A DNA stretch of 15,435 bases, taken from contig CALUBX010000085.1 of assembly GCA_943914405.1 (NCBI GenBank), forward strand, positions 1 to 15,435, written 5' to 3'. Shown here in pieces: positions 6,966 through 13,413 of the stretch (positions within the stretch are counted from its first letter, which is position 1; every line of letters starts with the position of its first letter). The translations under genes and the position numbers were made by a program. The notes under the pieces were generated by a model. It searched no databases, had not been told where the DNA came from, and saw only the letters and a list, made by a program, of their open reading frames with translations. This DNA comes from an uncultured Hyphomicrobiales bacterium. Lineage in GTDB: Bacteria; Pseudomonadota; Alphaproteobacteria; Rhizobiales; Rhizobiaceae.

Positions 6966-7358
6966 TTGAAGATCGATACGACATTTCTCCGGCTCTACGC
7001 GGGCAAACGCATCCTTGTGGTCGAGGACGAGTATTTCCTTGCCGACGAGGTGCGCAGGACGCTGCTCGATCTGAATGCGACGGTTGTCGGACCGGCGGCA
7101 ACCATAGACGAAGCCATGACTCTCATCTCGACGGAGACCATTGACGCTGCCATTCTGGACGTCCATCTCGGAGACGAGTTCGTCTTCCCCGTGGCTGAGC
7201 GGCTTGAGGAACTGGACGTGCCGTTCGTTTTCGCAACCGGGTATGATCGCCTCTTCATTCCGCCTGAGTTCAAAGGATTTGCGCTCTGCGCAAAGCCGAT
7301 GGAACTGCACAAGATCGCAAAAGCCCTTTGGGGAGACGGAAAAGAAGACCTTCATTGA
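6966..7358 (+). CDS. Single-domain response regulator, FATGUY (PFxFATGY) type
   Basis: This 130-residue protein is one receiver domain with no output domain. The key residues are in place: acidic pocket Glu20-Asp21-Glu22, phospho-acceptor Asp65 (ILDVHL), Thr91 and Lys110 (AKPM). The segment PFVFATGYD (86-94) carries the PFxFATGY motif of the FATGUY alphaproteobacterial regulators. Some of these (SdrG in Sphingomonas) act in the general stress response phosphorelay with PhyR and HWE/HisKA_2 kinases. It probably signals by phosphotransfer or protein contact, not DNA binding. An in-frame TAG directly precedes the TTG at 6966, and later candidates would cut the first beta strand. TTG is therefore almost forced as the start, with AAGGG just upstream. 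The iolI-like gene follows after 68 bases with its own ribosome site; a link to it is possible but not shown. Confidence 0.92.
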   Translation: MKIDTTFLRLYAGKRILVVEDEYFLADEVRRTLLDLNATVVGPAATIDEAMTLISTETIDAAILDVHLGDEFVFPVAERLEELDVPFVFATGYDRLFIPPEFKGFALCAKPMELHKIAKALWGDGKEDLH

Positions 7359-7426
7359 ACCCCTGCCGCCTTTGACGCTGATGCGCCTGCGGTCTTAAGC
7401 TTCCTCTTGTTCTTGGGAGGATACCG

Positions 7427-8236
7427 ATGACCCATATGCGTTTCGCGCTCAACCACATGACTGTACCCTCTATGCCAGTGGATCAATTCTTCCAGCTGGC
7501 TTGCCGCCTTGGGATCGGCGCCGTCGAGATCCGCAACGACCTTGACGGGACCGCTATTCTAGATGGGACGGACGCTGACAAGGTTCGGCAACTGGCTGAG
7601 CAATACGGCCTGGAGATCATTTCCATCAATGCACTGCAGCGCTTCAATGACTGGAGCCCTGCCCGTGCGGAAGAGGCGCGAGCCCTCATCGACTATGCCC
7701 GAGCCAGTGGCGCGAAAGCGCTCGTGCTGGTTCCCGTCAACGATGGAAGCGGACAGGAAGAAGGGCGACGCCAGGATAATCTGCGCCGGGCGCTCGGCCA
7801 GTTGCGACCCATGCTCGAAGAGAGCGGCATAATGGGGTTGGTCGAGCCGCTCGGCTTCGAGATCTGCTCGCTTCGCTCCAAGAAGGAGGCAGTCGAGGCG
7901 ATGACGGATGTCGGTGGCTCGGCCTTTCGGCTGGTGCATGACACCTTCCACCACCACCTTGCGGGCGAGGGGGACGTATTTCCAGTGCTGACCGGTCTCG
8001 TCCACATTTCCGGTGTGGGCGACCCGGTGGTGGCGGTGCCGGATATGCGGGATGCCCATCGGGTGCTTGTCGATGCCACCGATCGCCTCGGTAATCTCGG
8101 CCAGATACGTGAATTTCTTTCAGGCGGCTACAACGGCCACTTCTCGTTTGAGCCTTTCGCTGCCTCTGTCCACTCGGAGGTGGATCCGGAGGCGGCCATT
8201 CGCTCCAGCATGTCCTTTATAAGCCAATCTCTCTGA
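7427..8236 (+). CDS. iolI: 2-keto-myo-inositol isomerase (inosose isomerase), IolI-like TIM barrel
   Basis: This 269-residue protein is of the xylose-isomerase-like TIM-barrel (AP endonuclease 2) family. Four expected metal ligands are visible at the strand ends in the IolI order: Glu140 (VEPLGFE), Asp172 (VHDTFHH), His193 (VHISG) and Glu242 (FSFEPF). IolI interconverts 2-keto-myo-inositol and 1-keto-D-chiro-inositol, letting cells feed D-chiro-inositol into the myo-inositol route. The length is close to Bacillus IolI (about 278). The ATG has GGGAGG 5 bases upstream. Its placement directly before an inositol-type ABC importer and opposite iolDEB supports the call. Related barrels act on other keto-sugars (hydroxypyruvate isomerase, tagatose epimerase), so the exact substrate is inferred. 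A stem-loop without a T-run follows the stop. Confidence 0.85.
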   Translation: MTHMRFALNHMTVPSMPVDQFFQLACRLGIGAVEIRNDLDGTAILDGTDADKVRQLAEQYGLEIISINALQRFNDWSPARAEEARALIDYARASGAKALVLVPVNDGSGQEEGRRQDNLRRALGQLRPMLEESGIMGLVEPLGFEICSLRSKKEAVEAMTDVGGSAFRLVHDTFHHHLAGEGDVFPVLTGLVHISGVGDPVVAVPDMRDAHRVLVDATDRLGNLGQIREFLSGGYNGHFSFEPFAASVHSEVDPEAAIRSSMSFISQSL

Positions 8237-8259
8237 GGCGGACGAAGAGGCTCACAACA

Positions 8260-8279
8260 CTGCCGGGCATCCCCGGCAG
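8260..8279 (+). terminator. Stem-loop after the iolI-like gene
   Basis: CTGCCGGG (8260-8267) and CCCGGCAG (8272-8279) form a perfect 8-bp stem with a 4-base loop, 24 bases past the stop codon. No T-tract follows directly (the next bases are CGCCCCC). It may therefore terminate weakly, or simply protect the 3' end of the mRNA. Confidence 0.5.
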
Positions 8280-8297
8280 CGCCCCCTATAGAATTTT

Positions 8298-8311
8298 AGA
8301 ACGAAAATTCC
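8298..8311. promoter_or_regulatory. Putative upstream IolR-like operator
   Basis: AGAA-CGAAAA-TTCC matches 7 of 8 fixed positions of GGAA-N6-TTCC, the palindrome reported for the Sinorhizobium meliloti inositol repressor IolR. It overlaps a perfect dyad, GAATTTT (8291-8297) with AAAATTC (8304-8310). A TTGACA hexamer begins 6 bases further on (8318-8323), but I find no good -10 for it. The site lies about 85 bases upstream of the better promoter candidate. Confidence 0.4.
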
Positions 8312-8395
8312 GTCAGCTTGACAGGCTCAGCTGCCGAGAACCCCTAGGTTGCAAGGATCCCGCGCACCTTGTCCGATTTTGTGATGCAGTTGTCG

Positions 8396-8424
8396 TTGAC
8401 GAGCTTCGCAAAGAATGGAATAAA
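8396..8424 (+). promoter_or_regulatory. Probable sigma-70-type promoter of the inositol importer
   Basis: TTGACG (8396-8401, 5 of 6 to consensus) and AATAAA (8419-8424, 4 of 6) are 17 bases apart, the ideal spacing. The start of transcription would fall near 8431, giving a leader of roughly 125 bases before the binding-protein gene. The -10 lies inside an IolR-like palindrome, so bound repressor would block polymerase. The 321-base gap 8237-8557 contains no gene. Confidence 0.5.
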
Positions 8425-8460
8425 TTATCCGCATAGCCCGGGTTGCGGTTTATTCATTCC
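8417..8460. promoter_or_regulatory. Putative IolR-like operator in a 16-bp imperfect dyad
   Basis: GGAATAAATTATCC (8417-8430) matches 7 of 8 fixed positions of the IolR palindrome GGAA-N6-TTCC. It is also the left arm of a larger dyad. The 16 bases 8417-8432 match the reverse complement of 8445-8460 at 13 positions, around a 12-base centre containing CCCGGG. On the - strand the right arm reads GGAATGAATAAACC, only 6 of 8. The region overlaps the -10 and likely start point. It could bind a dimeric or tetrameric repressor, or fold in the 5' leader. Confidence 0.45.
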
Positions 8461-8465
8461 GCAAT

Positions 8466-8486
8466 GCCTGCGTCGGGAGCGCAGGC
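8466..8486 (+). other. Leader hairpin of the importer mRNA
   Basis: GCCTGCG (8466-8472) pairs perfectly with CGCAGGC (8480-8486) around a 7-base loop. It lies within the predicted untranslated leader, 71 bases before the binding-protein start. With no T-tract it is more likely a stability element than a terminator. Confidence 0.35.
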
Positions 8487-8557
8487 GGTTGTCATTATCG
8501 GGAGGTGGATCCTGGAGAAGTCGGGTGGCTTCGGGATCACTGGAGGAGGAAACCAGC

Positions 8558-9487
8558 ATGAAAAAGATCATTCTCGGAGCAGCGGTATCGCTTCTCCTCA
8601 GCACTGCTGCGCATGCGCAAACCGTCGGTGTCTCGATGGCGAAGTTCGACGACAACTTCCTGACCGTGCTGCGCAACGGCATGCAGGACTATGCCAAGAC
8701 CATGAAGGGCGTGACCCTGCAGGTCGAAGACGCGCAGAACGACGTGGCCAAGCAGCAGAGCCAGATCCAGAATTTCATTGCCGCCGGCGTCGATGCGATC
8801 ATCGTCAATGCCGTCGATACGGACGCCACGACGGCCATGTCGAAAATCGCTGCCGATGCGAAGATTCCGCTTGTCTACGTCAACCGCGAGCCGGTGAACG
8901 TAGACAAGCTGCCGGAGAAGCAGGCCTTCGTGGCCTCGGAAGAAACCGTTGCCGGGACGCTGGAAAGCAAGGAAGTGTGCCGCTTGCTGGGCGGTAAGGG
9001 CAAGGCCGTGGTCATGATGGGCGAGCTGTCGAACCAGGGCGCCCGCATGCGCACCAAGGCGGTTCATGATGTGTTCGCGACGGATGAATGCAAGGGCATC
9101 AAGATCGTCGAGGAGCAGACGGCTAACTGGGAACGCACCCAAGGCGCCGACCTGATGAGCAACTGGCTCTCCAGCGGTGTCGAAGCCGACGCGGTCATCT
9201 CCAACAATGACGAGATGGCGATCGGCGCCATTCAGGCGCTTAAGGCGGCCGGCAAGGACATGAAGAAGGTCGTGGTGGCCGGTGTCGATGCGACGCAGGA
9301 CGCCCTGTCGGCCATGCAGGCGGGCGATCTCGACGTCACGGTCTTCCAGGATGCGGCCGGGCAGGGTAAGGGCGCGCTCGACGCGGCCCTGAAGCTCGCC
9401 AAGGGAGAGAAGGTCGAGAAGAAGGTCTACATCCCCTTCCAGCTCGTCACCCCGGAGAATGTGAAGAACTTCGTCGCGAAGAACTAA
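8558..9487 (+). CDS. ibpA: Periplasmic sugar-binding protein of an inositol-type ABC importer
   Basis: This 309-residue protein is of the periplasmic-binding-protein type 1 (ribose/galactose-like) family. Residues 1-20 form a clear Sec signal peptide with cleavage after AHA. The two-lobe features typical of cluster-B sugar binders follow: AAGVDAIIVNAVD (75-87), VYVNREP (106-112), ISNNDEMAIGAIQAL (214-228) and VVVAGVDAT (238-246). It would capture substrate in the periplasm for the ATPase and permease genes downstream. Inositol is inferred from the flanking iolI, iolB, iolE and iolD and from resemblance to IbpA-type proteins; ribose-like sugars cannot be excluded from sequence alone. The start is the ATG at 8558, with a GGAGGAGGA site before it. 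The same frame opens at 8369, but that extension precedes the signal peptide and includes the promoter region. Confidence 0.92.
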   Translation: MKKIILGAAVSLLLSTAAHAQTVGVSMAKFDDNFLTVLRNGMQDYAKTMKGVTLQVEDAQNDVAKQQSQIQNFIAAGVDAIIVNAVDTDATTAMSKIAADAKIPLVYVNREPVNVDKLPEKQAFVASEETVAGTLESKEVCRLLGGKGKAVVMMGELSNQGARMRTKAVHDVFATDECKGIKIVEEQTANWERTQGADLMSNWLSSGVEADAVISNNDEMAIGAIQALKAAGKDMKKVVVAGVDATQDALSAMQAGDLDVTVFQDAAGQGKGALDAALKLAKGEKVEKKVYIPFQLVTPENVKNFVAKN

Positions 9488-9496
9488 TGGCGGCTG

Positions 9497-9529
9497 CCAG
9501 GGACGCGGCGCCTGGTGCCGCGTCCCTGG
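9497..9529 (+). other. Perfect 13-bp intercistronic hairpin (ibpA/iatA)
   Basis: CCAGGGACGCGGC (9497-9509) pairs without mismatch to GCCGCGTCCCTGG (9517-9529) around a 7-base loop, starting 10 bases after the binding-protein stop. A short TTTCT follows from 9530. Such stems often protect the upstream message from 3' exonucleases or partly terminate, giving more binding protein than ATPase and permease. The ATPase ribosome site (AGGAGG, 9542-9547) lies just outside the stem. Confidence 0.75.
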
Positions 9530-9552
9530 TTTCTCGTTCACAGGAGGTTCCG

Positions 9553-11094
9553 ATGGTCGTAAGTCCATCTACCATGGCGGCCGTCCGCAAGAGCGGAGCC
9601 ATCCCGAACGCGGAATTTCTGCTGACGGCGGAGGATGTGCGCAAGGAATTTCCCGGCGTCGTCGCCCTGGATAACGTATCCTTCCGCCTCAAGCGCGGCA
9701 CCGTGCATGCTCTGATGGGCGAAAACGGTGCGGGGAAATCGACCCTCATGAAGGTGCTTGCCGGCATCTATACGCCCGACAAGGGCACTGTGCGGCTGAA
9801 GGGCATGGAGATCCGTCTGAAGTCGCCGCTCGACGCGCTCGAAAACGGCATCGCCATGATCCATCAGGAGCTCAACCTGATGTCGCAGATGACCGTGGCG
9901 GAAAACATATGGATCCGCCGCGAGCCGTTGAACCGGTTCGGCCTCGTCGATCACGGCGAGATGTATCGGCGCACGGAGGATCTCTTCGAGCGGCTCAACA
10001 TCCAGATCGATCCGGAGGCCAAGGTGGGAGAACTCTCCGTCGCCAACCGGCAGATGGTCGAGATCGCCAAGGCTGTGTCCTACCAGTCCGATGTGCTGAT
10101 CATGGACGAGCCCACCTCCGCGCTTACGGAGCGTGAAGTGGAGCACCTGTTCCAGATCATCCGCGGCTTGCGTAGCCAGGGGATCGGCATCGTCTACATC
10201 ACCCACAAGATGAACGAGCTCTTCGAGATCGCCGACGAATTTTCCGTCTTCCGCGACGGGAAGTATATCGGGACGCATGCCTCCAGCGAGGTCACGCGCG
10301 ACGACATCATCCGCATGATGGTCGGCCGTGAGATCACCCAGATGTTTCCCAAGGAAGAGGTTCCGATTGGGGAGGTCGTGCTCTCCGTCAAGAACCTCAA
10401 CCTGAAAGGCGTTTTCCGCGACGTCTCCTTCGATGTGCGCGCGGGCGAAATCCTCGGCGTGGCCGGTCTGGTGGGCTCCGGCCGATCGAACGTGGCGGAA
10501 ACCCTGTTCGGCGTGACGCCCGCAACGTCGGGGACGATCGAGATCGACGGCGAGGCGGTGGAAATAGACAGCCCGACGACCGCAATCCGCAACCGCATGG
10601 CCTTCCTGACCGAAGACAGAAAGGATACCGGCTGCCTGCTCATCCTGGACGTGCTGGAAAACATGCAGATCGCCGTGCTGCAGGACAAGTTCGTGAGCCG
10701 GGGCTTCGTTCAGGAGCGGGAGCTTTCGGATGTCTGCGAGGACATGTGCCGAAAGCTTCGCATCAAGACGCCAAGCCTGGCGGAGCGGGTCGAGAACCTC
10801 TCAGGCGGCAATCAGCAGAAGGTGCTGATCGGCCGGTGGATGCTGACCCATCCGCGCATCCTGATCCTCGACGAGCCAACCCGCGGCATCGACGTGGGCG
10901 CGAAGGCCGAAATCCACCGGCTGGTCTGCGAAATGGCGCGTACGGGCGTGGCGGTGATCATGATCTCTTCCGAAATGCCGGAGGTGCTCGGCATGAGCGA
11001 CCGCATCATGGTGATGCATGAGGGGCGCGTGACCGGCTTCCTGGATCGCGCGGAAGCAACACAGGTCAAGGTGATGGACCTCGCGTCACGCTGA
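9553..11094 (+). CDS. iatA: Sugar (inositol-type) ABC importer ATPase, two nucleotide-binding domains
   Basis: This 513-residue tandem ATPase is of the RbsA/MglA (CUT2) class. Domain 1 has Walker A GENGAGKST (57-65), Q-loop Gln105, a degenerate signature LSVANRQ (161-167), Walker B VLIMDEPTSAL (181-191) and switch His218. Domain 2 has the family's altered Walker A GLVGSGRSN (305-313), with Arg for Lys. It also has signature LSGGNQQK (416-423) and Walker B ILILDEPTRGID (436-447). This asymmetry is normal for the class. It powers import from the inner face of the membrane. The ATG at 9553 follows AGGAGG by 5 bases. The frame is open to an ATG at 9487 that overlaps the upstream TAA, but that extension would be translated through the 13-bp hairpin. 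The permease follows after 26 bases. Confidence 0.95.
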   Translation: MVVSPSTMAAVRKSGAIPNAEFLLTAEDVRKEFPGVVALDNVSFRLKRGTVHALMGENGAGKSTLMKVLAGIYTPDKGTVRLKGMEIRLKSPLDALENGIAMIHQELNLMSQMTVAENIWIRREPLNRFGLVDHGEMYRRTEDLFERLNIQIDPEAKVGELSVANRQMVEIAKAVSYQSDVLIMDEPTSALTEREVEHLFQIIRGLRSQGIGIVYITHKMNELFEIADEFSVFRDGKYIGTHASSEVTRDDIIRMMVGREITQMFPKEEVPIGEVVLSVKNLNLKGVFRDVSFDVRAGEILGVAGLVGSGRSNVAETLFGVTPATSGTIEIDGEAVEIDSPTTAIRNRMAFLTEDRKDTGCLLILDVLENMQIAVLQDKFVSRGFVQERELSDVCEDMCRKLRIKTPSLAERVENLSGGNQQKVLIGRWMLTHPRILILDEPTRGIDVGAKAEIHRLVCEMARTGVAVIMISSEMPEVLGMSDRIMVMHEGRVTGFLDRAEATQVKVMDLASR

Positions 11095-11120
11095 GGCATC
11101 CGGACATGGGAGGAACAACA

Positions 11121-12152
11121 ATGACCACCGACGCTGCGGCCAAGAGCAATTTAAAAGCCACGCCTGCCCGACGCCGGCACCGCCGGGTGCCGCCCGAAGC
11201 CAATATATTCCTGGTGCTCGTGGCAATCGCGTTGATCTACGAGGCGCTCGGCTGGATCTTTGTCGGGCAAAGCTTCCTGTTCAACCAGCAGCGCCTCACC
11301 ATCATGATCCTGCAGGTCTCGGTGATCGGCATCATCTCGGTCGGCGTCACCCAGGTGATCATTACTGGAGGCATCGATTTGTCTTCCGGTTCGGTGGTCG
11401 GCATGACAGCCATGTTCGCGGCCAGTCTTGCCCAGGCCTCCACATGGCCTCGGGCGCTTTATCCCAGCTTCACCGACATGCCCTTCATCGTGCCGATCGC
11501 GGTTGGGGTCCTTGCGGGCCTGCTGGCAGGCTTCATCAACGGGCAGCTTATCGCCAAGACGAAGATCCCGCCTTTTATCGCGACGCTCGGCATGATGGTG
11601 ACGGCGCGCGGCATTTCCAAGTGGTACACGAAGGGCCAGCCGGTCTCGGGCCTCAGCGACAGCTTCAATTTCATCGGCACCGGAGTCTGGCCGGTGGTTG
11701 TCTTCCTGGTGGTCGCGGTAATCTTTCACATCGCCCTTCGCTACACGCGCTACGGCAAATTCACCTATGCGATCGGCGCCAATGTCCAGGCGGCGCGCGT
11801 CTCCGGTATCAATGTCGAAAGCCATCTGATCAAGGTCTATGCGATTGCCGGGATGCTGGCCGGTCTAGCGGGTGTGGTGACGGCCGCCCGCGCCCAGACC
11901 GCGCAGGCCGGCATGGGCGTCATGTATGAGCTGGACGCGATCGCCGCCGCGGTCATCGGCGGCACATCGCTTGCAGGCGGTGCGGGCCGTATCACCGGAA
12001 CCGTAATCGGTACGGTGATCCTTGGTGTGATGACGTCCGGCTTCACCTTCCTGCGCGTGGACGCCTATTACCAGGAGATCGTGAAGGGAATGATCATTGT
12101 AGCTGCCGTGGTGGCCGACGTCTACCGCCAGAAGAAGCGCACAAAGGTCTAA
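11121..12152 (+). CDS. iatP: Sugar (inositol-type) ABC importer permease
   Basis: This 343-residue inner-membrane permease is of the BPD_transp_2 (RbsC/MglC-like) family. A short basic cytoplasmic N-terminus (RRRHRR, 18-22) precedes roughly eight to ten hydrophobic segments from residue 28 to 335. Family landmarks are GGIDLSSGSV (83-92), PPFIATLG (150-157), the ATPase-contact loop with AARVSGI (224-230), and GGTSLAGG (280-287). It probably works as a homodimer with the ATPase encoded just upstream. The start is the ATG at 11121 after GGGAGG. The in-frame ATG at 11106 overlaps that ribosome site and is unlikely. It is the last gene of the importer operon: a strong terminator follows 31 bases past the stop, and the next genes lie on the other strand. 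Confidence 0.95.
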   Translation: MTTDAAAKSNLKATPARRRHRRVPPEANIFLVLVAIALIYEALGWIFVGQSFLFNQQRLTIMILQVSVIGIISVGVTQVIITGGIDLSSGSVVGMTAMFAASLAQASTWPRALYPSFTDMPFIVPIAVGVLAGLLAGFINGQLIAKTKIPPFIATLGMMVTARGISKWYTKGQPVSGLSDSFNFIGTGVWPVVVFLVVAVIFHIALRYTRYGKFTYAIGANVQAARVSGINVESHLIKVYAIAGMLAGLAGVVTAARAQTAQAGMGVMYELDAIAAAVIGGTSLAGGAGRITGTVIGTVILGVMTSGFTFLRVDAYYQEIVKGMIIVAAVVADVYRQKKRTKV

Positions 12153-12183
12153 TCCTTCGGCGCCAACTCCTCCCAAGCAACTC

Positions 12184-12211
12184 AAGGCGACCCGAGGGTC
12201 GCCTTCTTTTT
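12184..12211 (+). terminator. Rho-independent terminator of the importer operon
   Basis: AAGGCGACC (12184-12192) and GGTCGCCTT (12197-12205) form a perfect 9-bp stem with a CGAG loop, followed by CTTTTT (12206-12211). It sits 31 bases past the permease stop and 39 bases before the end of the convergent dehydrogenase gene. On the - strand only TTGAGTTG follows the stem, so it should be weak in that direction. Confidence 0.9.
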
Positions 12212-12250
12212 GTCCGCAGCTCGATGATTGCGGCAATGTTACCGGCGGGA

Positions 12251-13369
12251 TCAGGCTTCTACGGACACCCATCGCTGCTCGGCGAAGGAACGTGCCATGG
12301 CATGAACGGAGCGCTCGATCCGCAGCCCATCGTCGAAGCCGATCAAATGCGCGGGTTGCCCCCCGATCGCGGCGATCAATTCGCGGCATTCGATGATCTT
12401 GAGGTCGTTGAAGCCGAGCCCGTGACCGGGTGCCGGCACAAAGCGGCCATAGGGCTGGTGGTCCGGTGCCGTCAAGATGCGGCGGAAGCCTTGTTCGGTT
12501 CGGCGTCCGGCACTCTGGTAGAGCTCGAATTCGTTCATGCGTTCCTGGTCAAACAGGATGGATCCCTTGGAGCCAAAGATCTGCAGCGCGATCCGGCCCT
12601 TGCGGCCCCAGGCGGAGCGGTTGGCCATCAGCACGGCGGAAATGCCGCCCTCCAGCCGCAGCAGCACGCTGGCGAGATCGTGGTTCTCGACAGTGCGACG
12701 GCCGCCGTCGGATAGCGGCCGGTCCGCATAGGGCTTCACCATGTCGGCCACCACGGTTTCCACATGGCCGAACAGGACGAAGAGCAGGGAGAGCGGGTGG
12801 ACGGCGAAATCGTCGAGCGCGCCATAGCCGGAAGTCGCCTCGCTCTTCCAGTAGAAGAGCGCGTCCGGATCCGCCATGAAATCCTCGTCCATCTCGACGC
12901 GGACATGGTTGACGGTCCCGATCGCGCCGTCGGCGATCAGCGCCTTGATGTGGCGGATCAGGGGGTTCTGGATGTAGTTGTAGCCCATGGCGGCCACCTT
13001 GCCAGCCCTGGCGGCGGCGGCCTGCATGCGCTCCGCATCGGCCAGCGCCGGCGCCATGGGTTTTTCGCACCAGACATGTTTCCCGGCTTCCAGCGCGGCA
13101 ATGGCCATTTCGGCGTGGAAGGCATTGGGCGTCGTCACCGAAATCACGTCCACCTGTGCGTCTGCAAGGAGATCCCGCCAATTGCCGGTGGAGGAAGCGA
13201 AGCCGAGTTCTGCGGCCTTCTTTGTCGCGAGGGCGGCATCCACCTCCGCCAGAGCCACAAGCCGCGGCCGCTCCACGTCACCGAAGACGCTGGCGACGGA
13301 ATTCCACGCCAGCGCGTGGCATTTGCCCATATAGCCGGTGCCGATCAGCCCGACGCCCAAGCCTGCCAT
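12251..13369 (-). CDS. Gfo/Idh/MocA-family oxidoreductase, candidate inositol/keto-inositol dehydrogenase
   Basis: This 372-residue NAD(P)-dependent dehydrogenase has an N-terminal Rossmann fold with GTGYMG (10-15). The family catalytic lysine is in CEKP (Lys103), and Asp187...His191 follow in the alpha/beta domain (GALDDFAVHP). This is the Lys-Asp-His set of inositol dehydrogenases such as IdhA/IolG. The family also acts on many other polyols and sugars. Its place as the last gene of an iolD-iolE-iolB run suggests oxidation or reduction of an inositol isomer (myo, scyllo or D-chiro), but the isomer cannot be read. I chose the ATG at 13369: GGAGGGG precedes it and the Rossmann fold begins at once. 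The longer frame to 13471 overlaps iolB and adds unrelated residues. It lies 44 bases after iolB and converges on the importer terminator. Confidence 0.9.
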   Translation of the reverse strand: MAGLGVGLIGTGYMGKCHALAWNSVASVFGDVERPRLVALAEVDAALATKKAAELGFASSTGNWRDLLADAQVDVISVTTPNAFHAEMAIAALEAGKHVWCEKPMAPALADAERMQAAAARAGKVAAMGYNYIQNPLIRHIKALIADGAIGTVNHVRVEMDEDFMADPDALFYWKSEATSGYGALDDFAVHPLSLLFVLFGHVETVVADMVKPYADRPLSDGGRRTVENHDLASVLLRLEGGISAVLMANRSAWGRKGRIALQIFGSKGSILFDQERMNEFELYQSAGRRTEQGFRRILTAPDHQPYGRFVPAPGHGLGFNDLKIIECRELIAAIGGQPAHLIGFDDGLRIERSVHAMARSFAEQRWVSVEA

Positions 13370-13413
13370 TTTTCCCCTCCCGGTCATGCAGATGAAGCTG
13401 TTTTGGCGGCGCG

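Noticed and set aside
8369..8557. N-terminal extension of the binding protein to an upstream ATG
   Set aside because: It would place 63 residues before a clear signal peptide and would cover the promoter and operator-like sites. The ATG at 8558 has a strong ribosome site.
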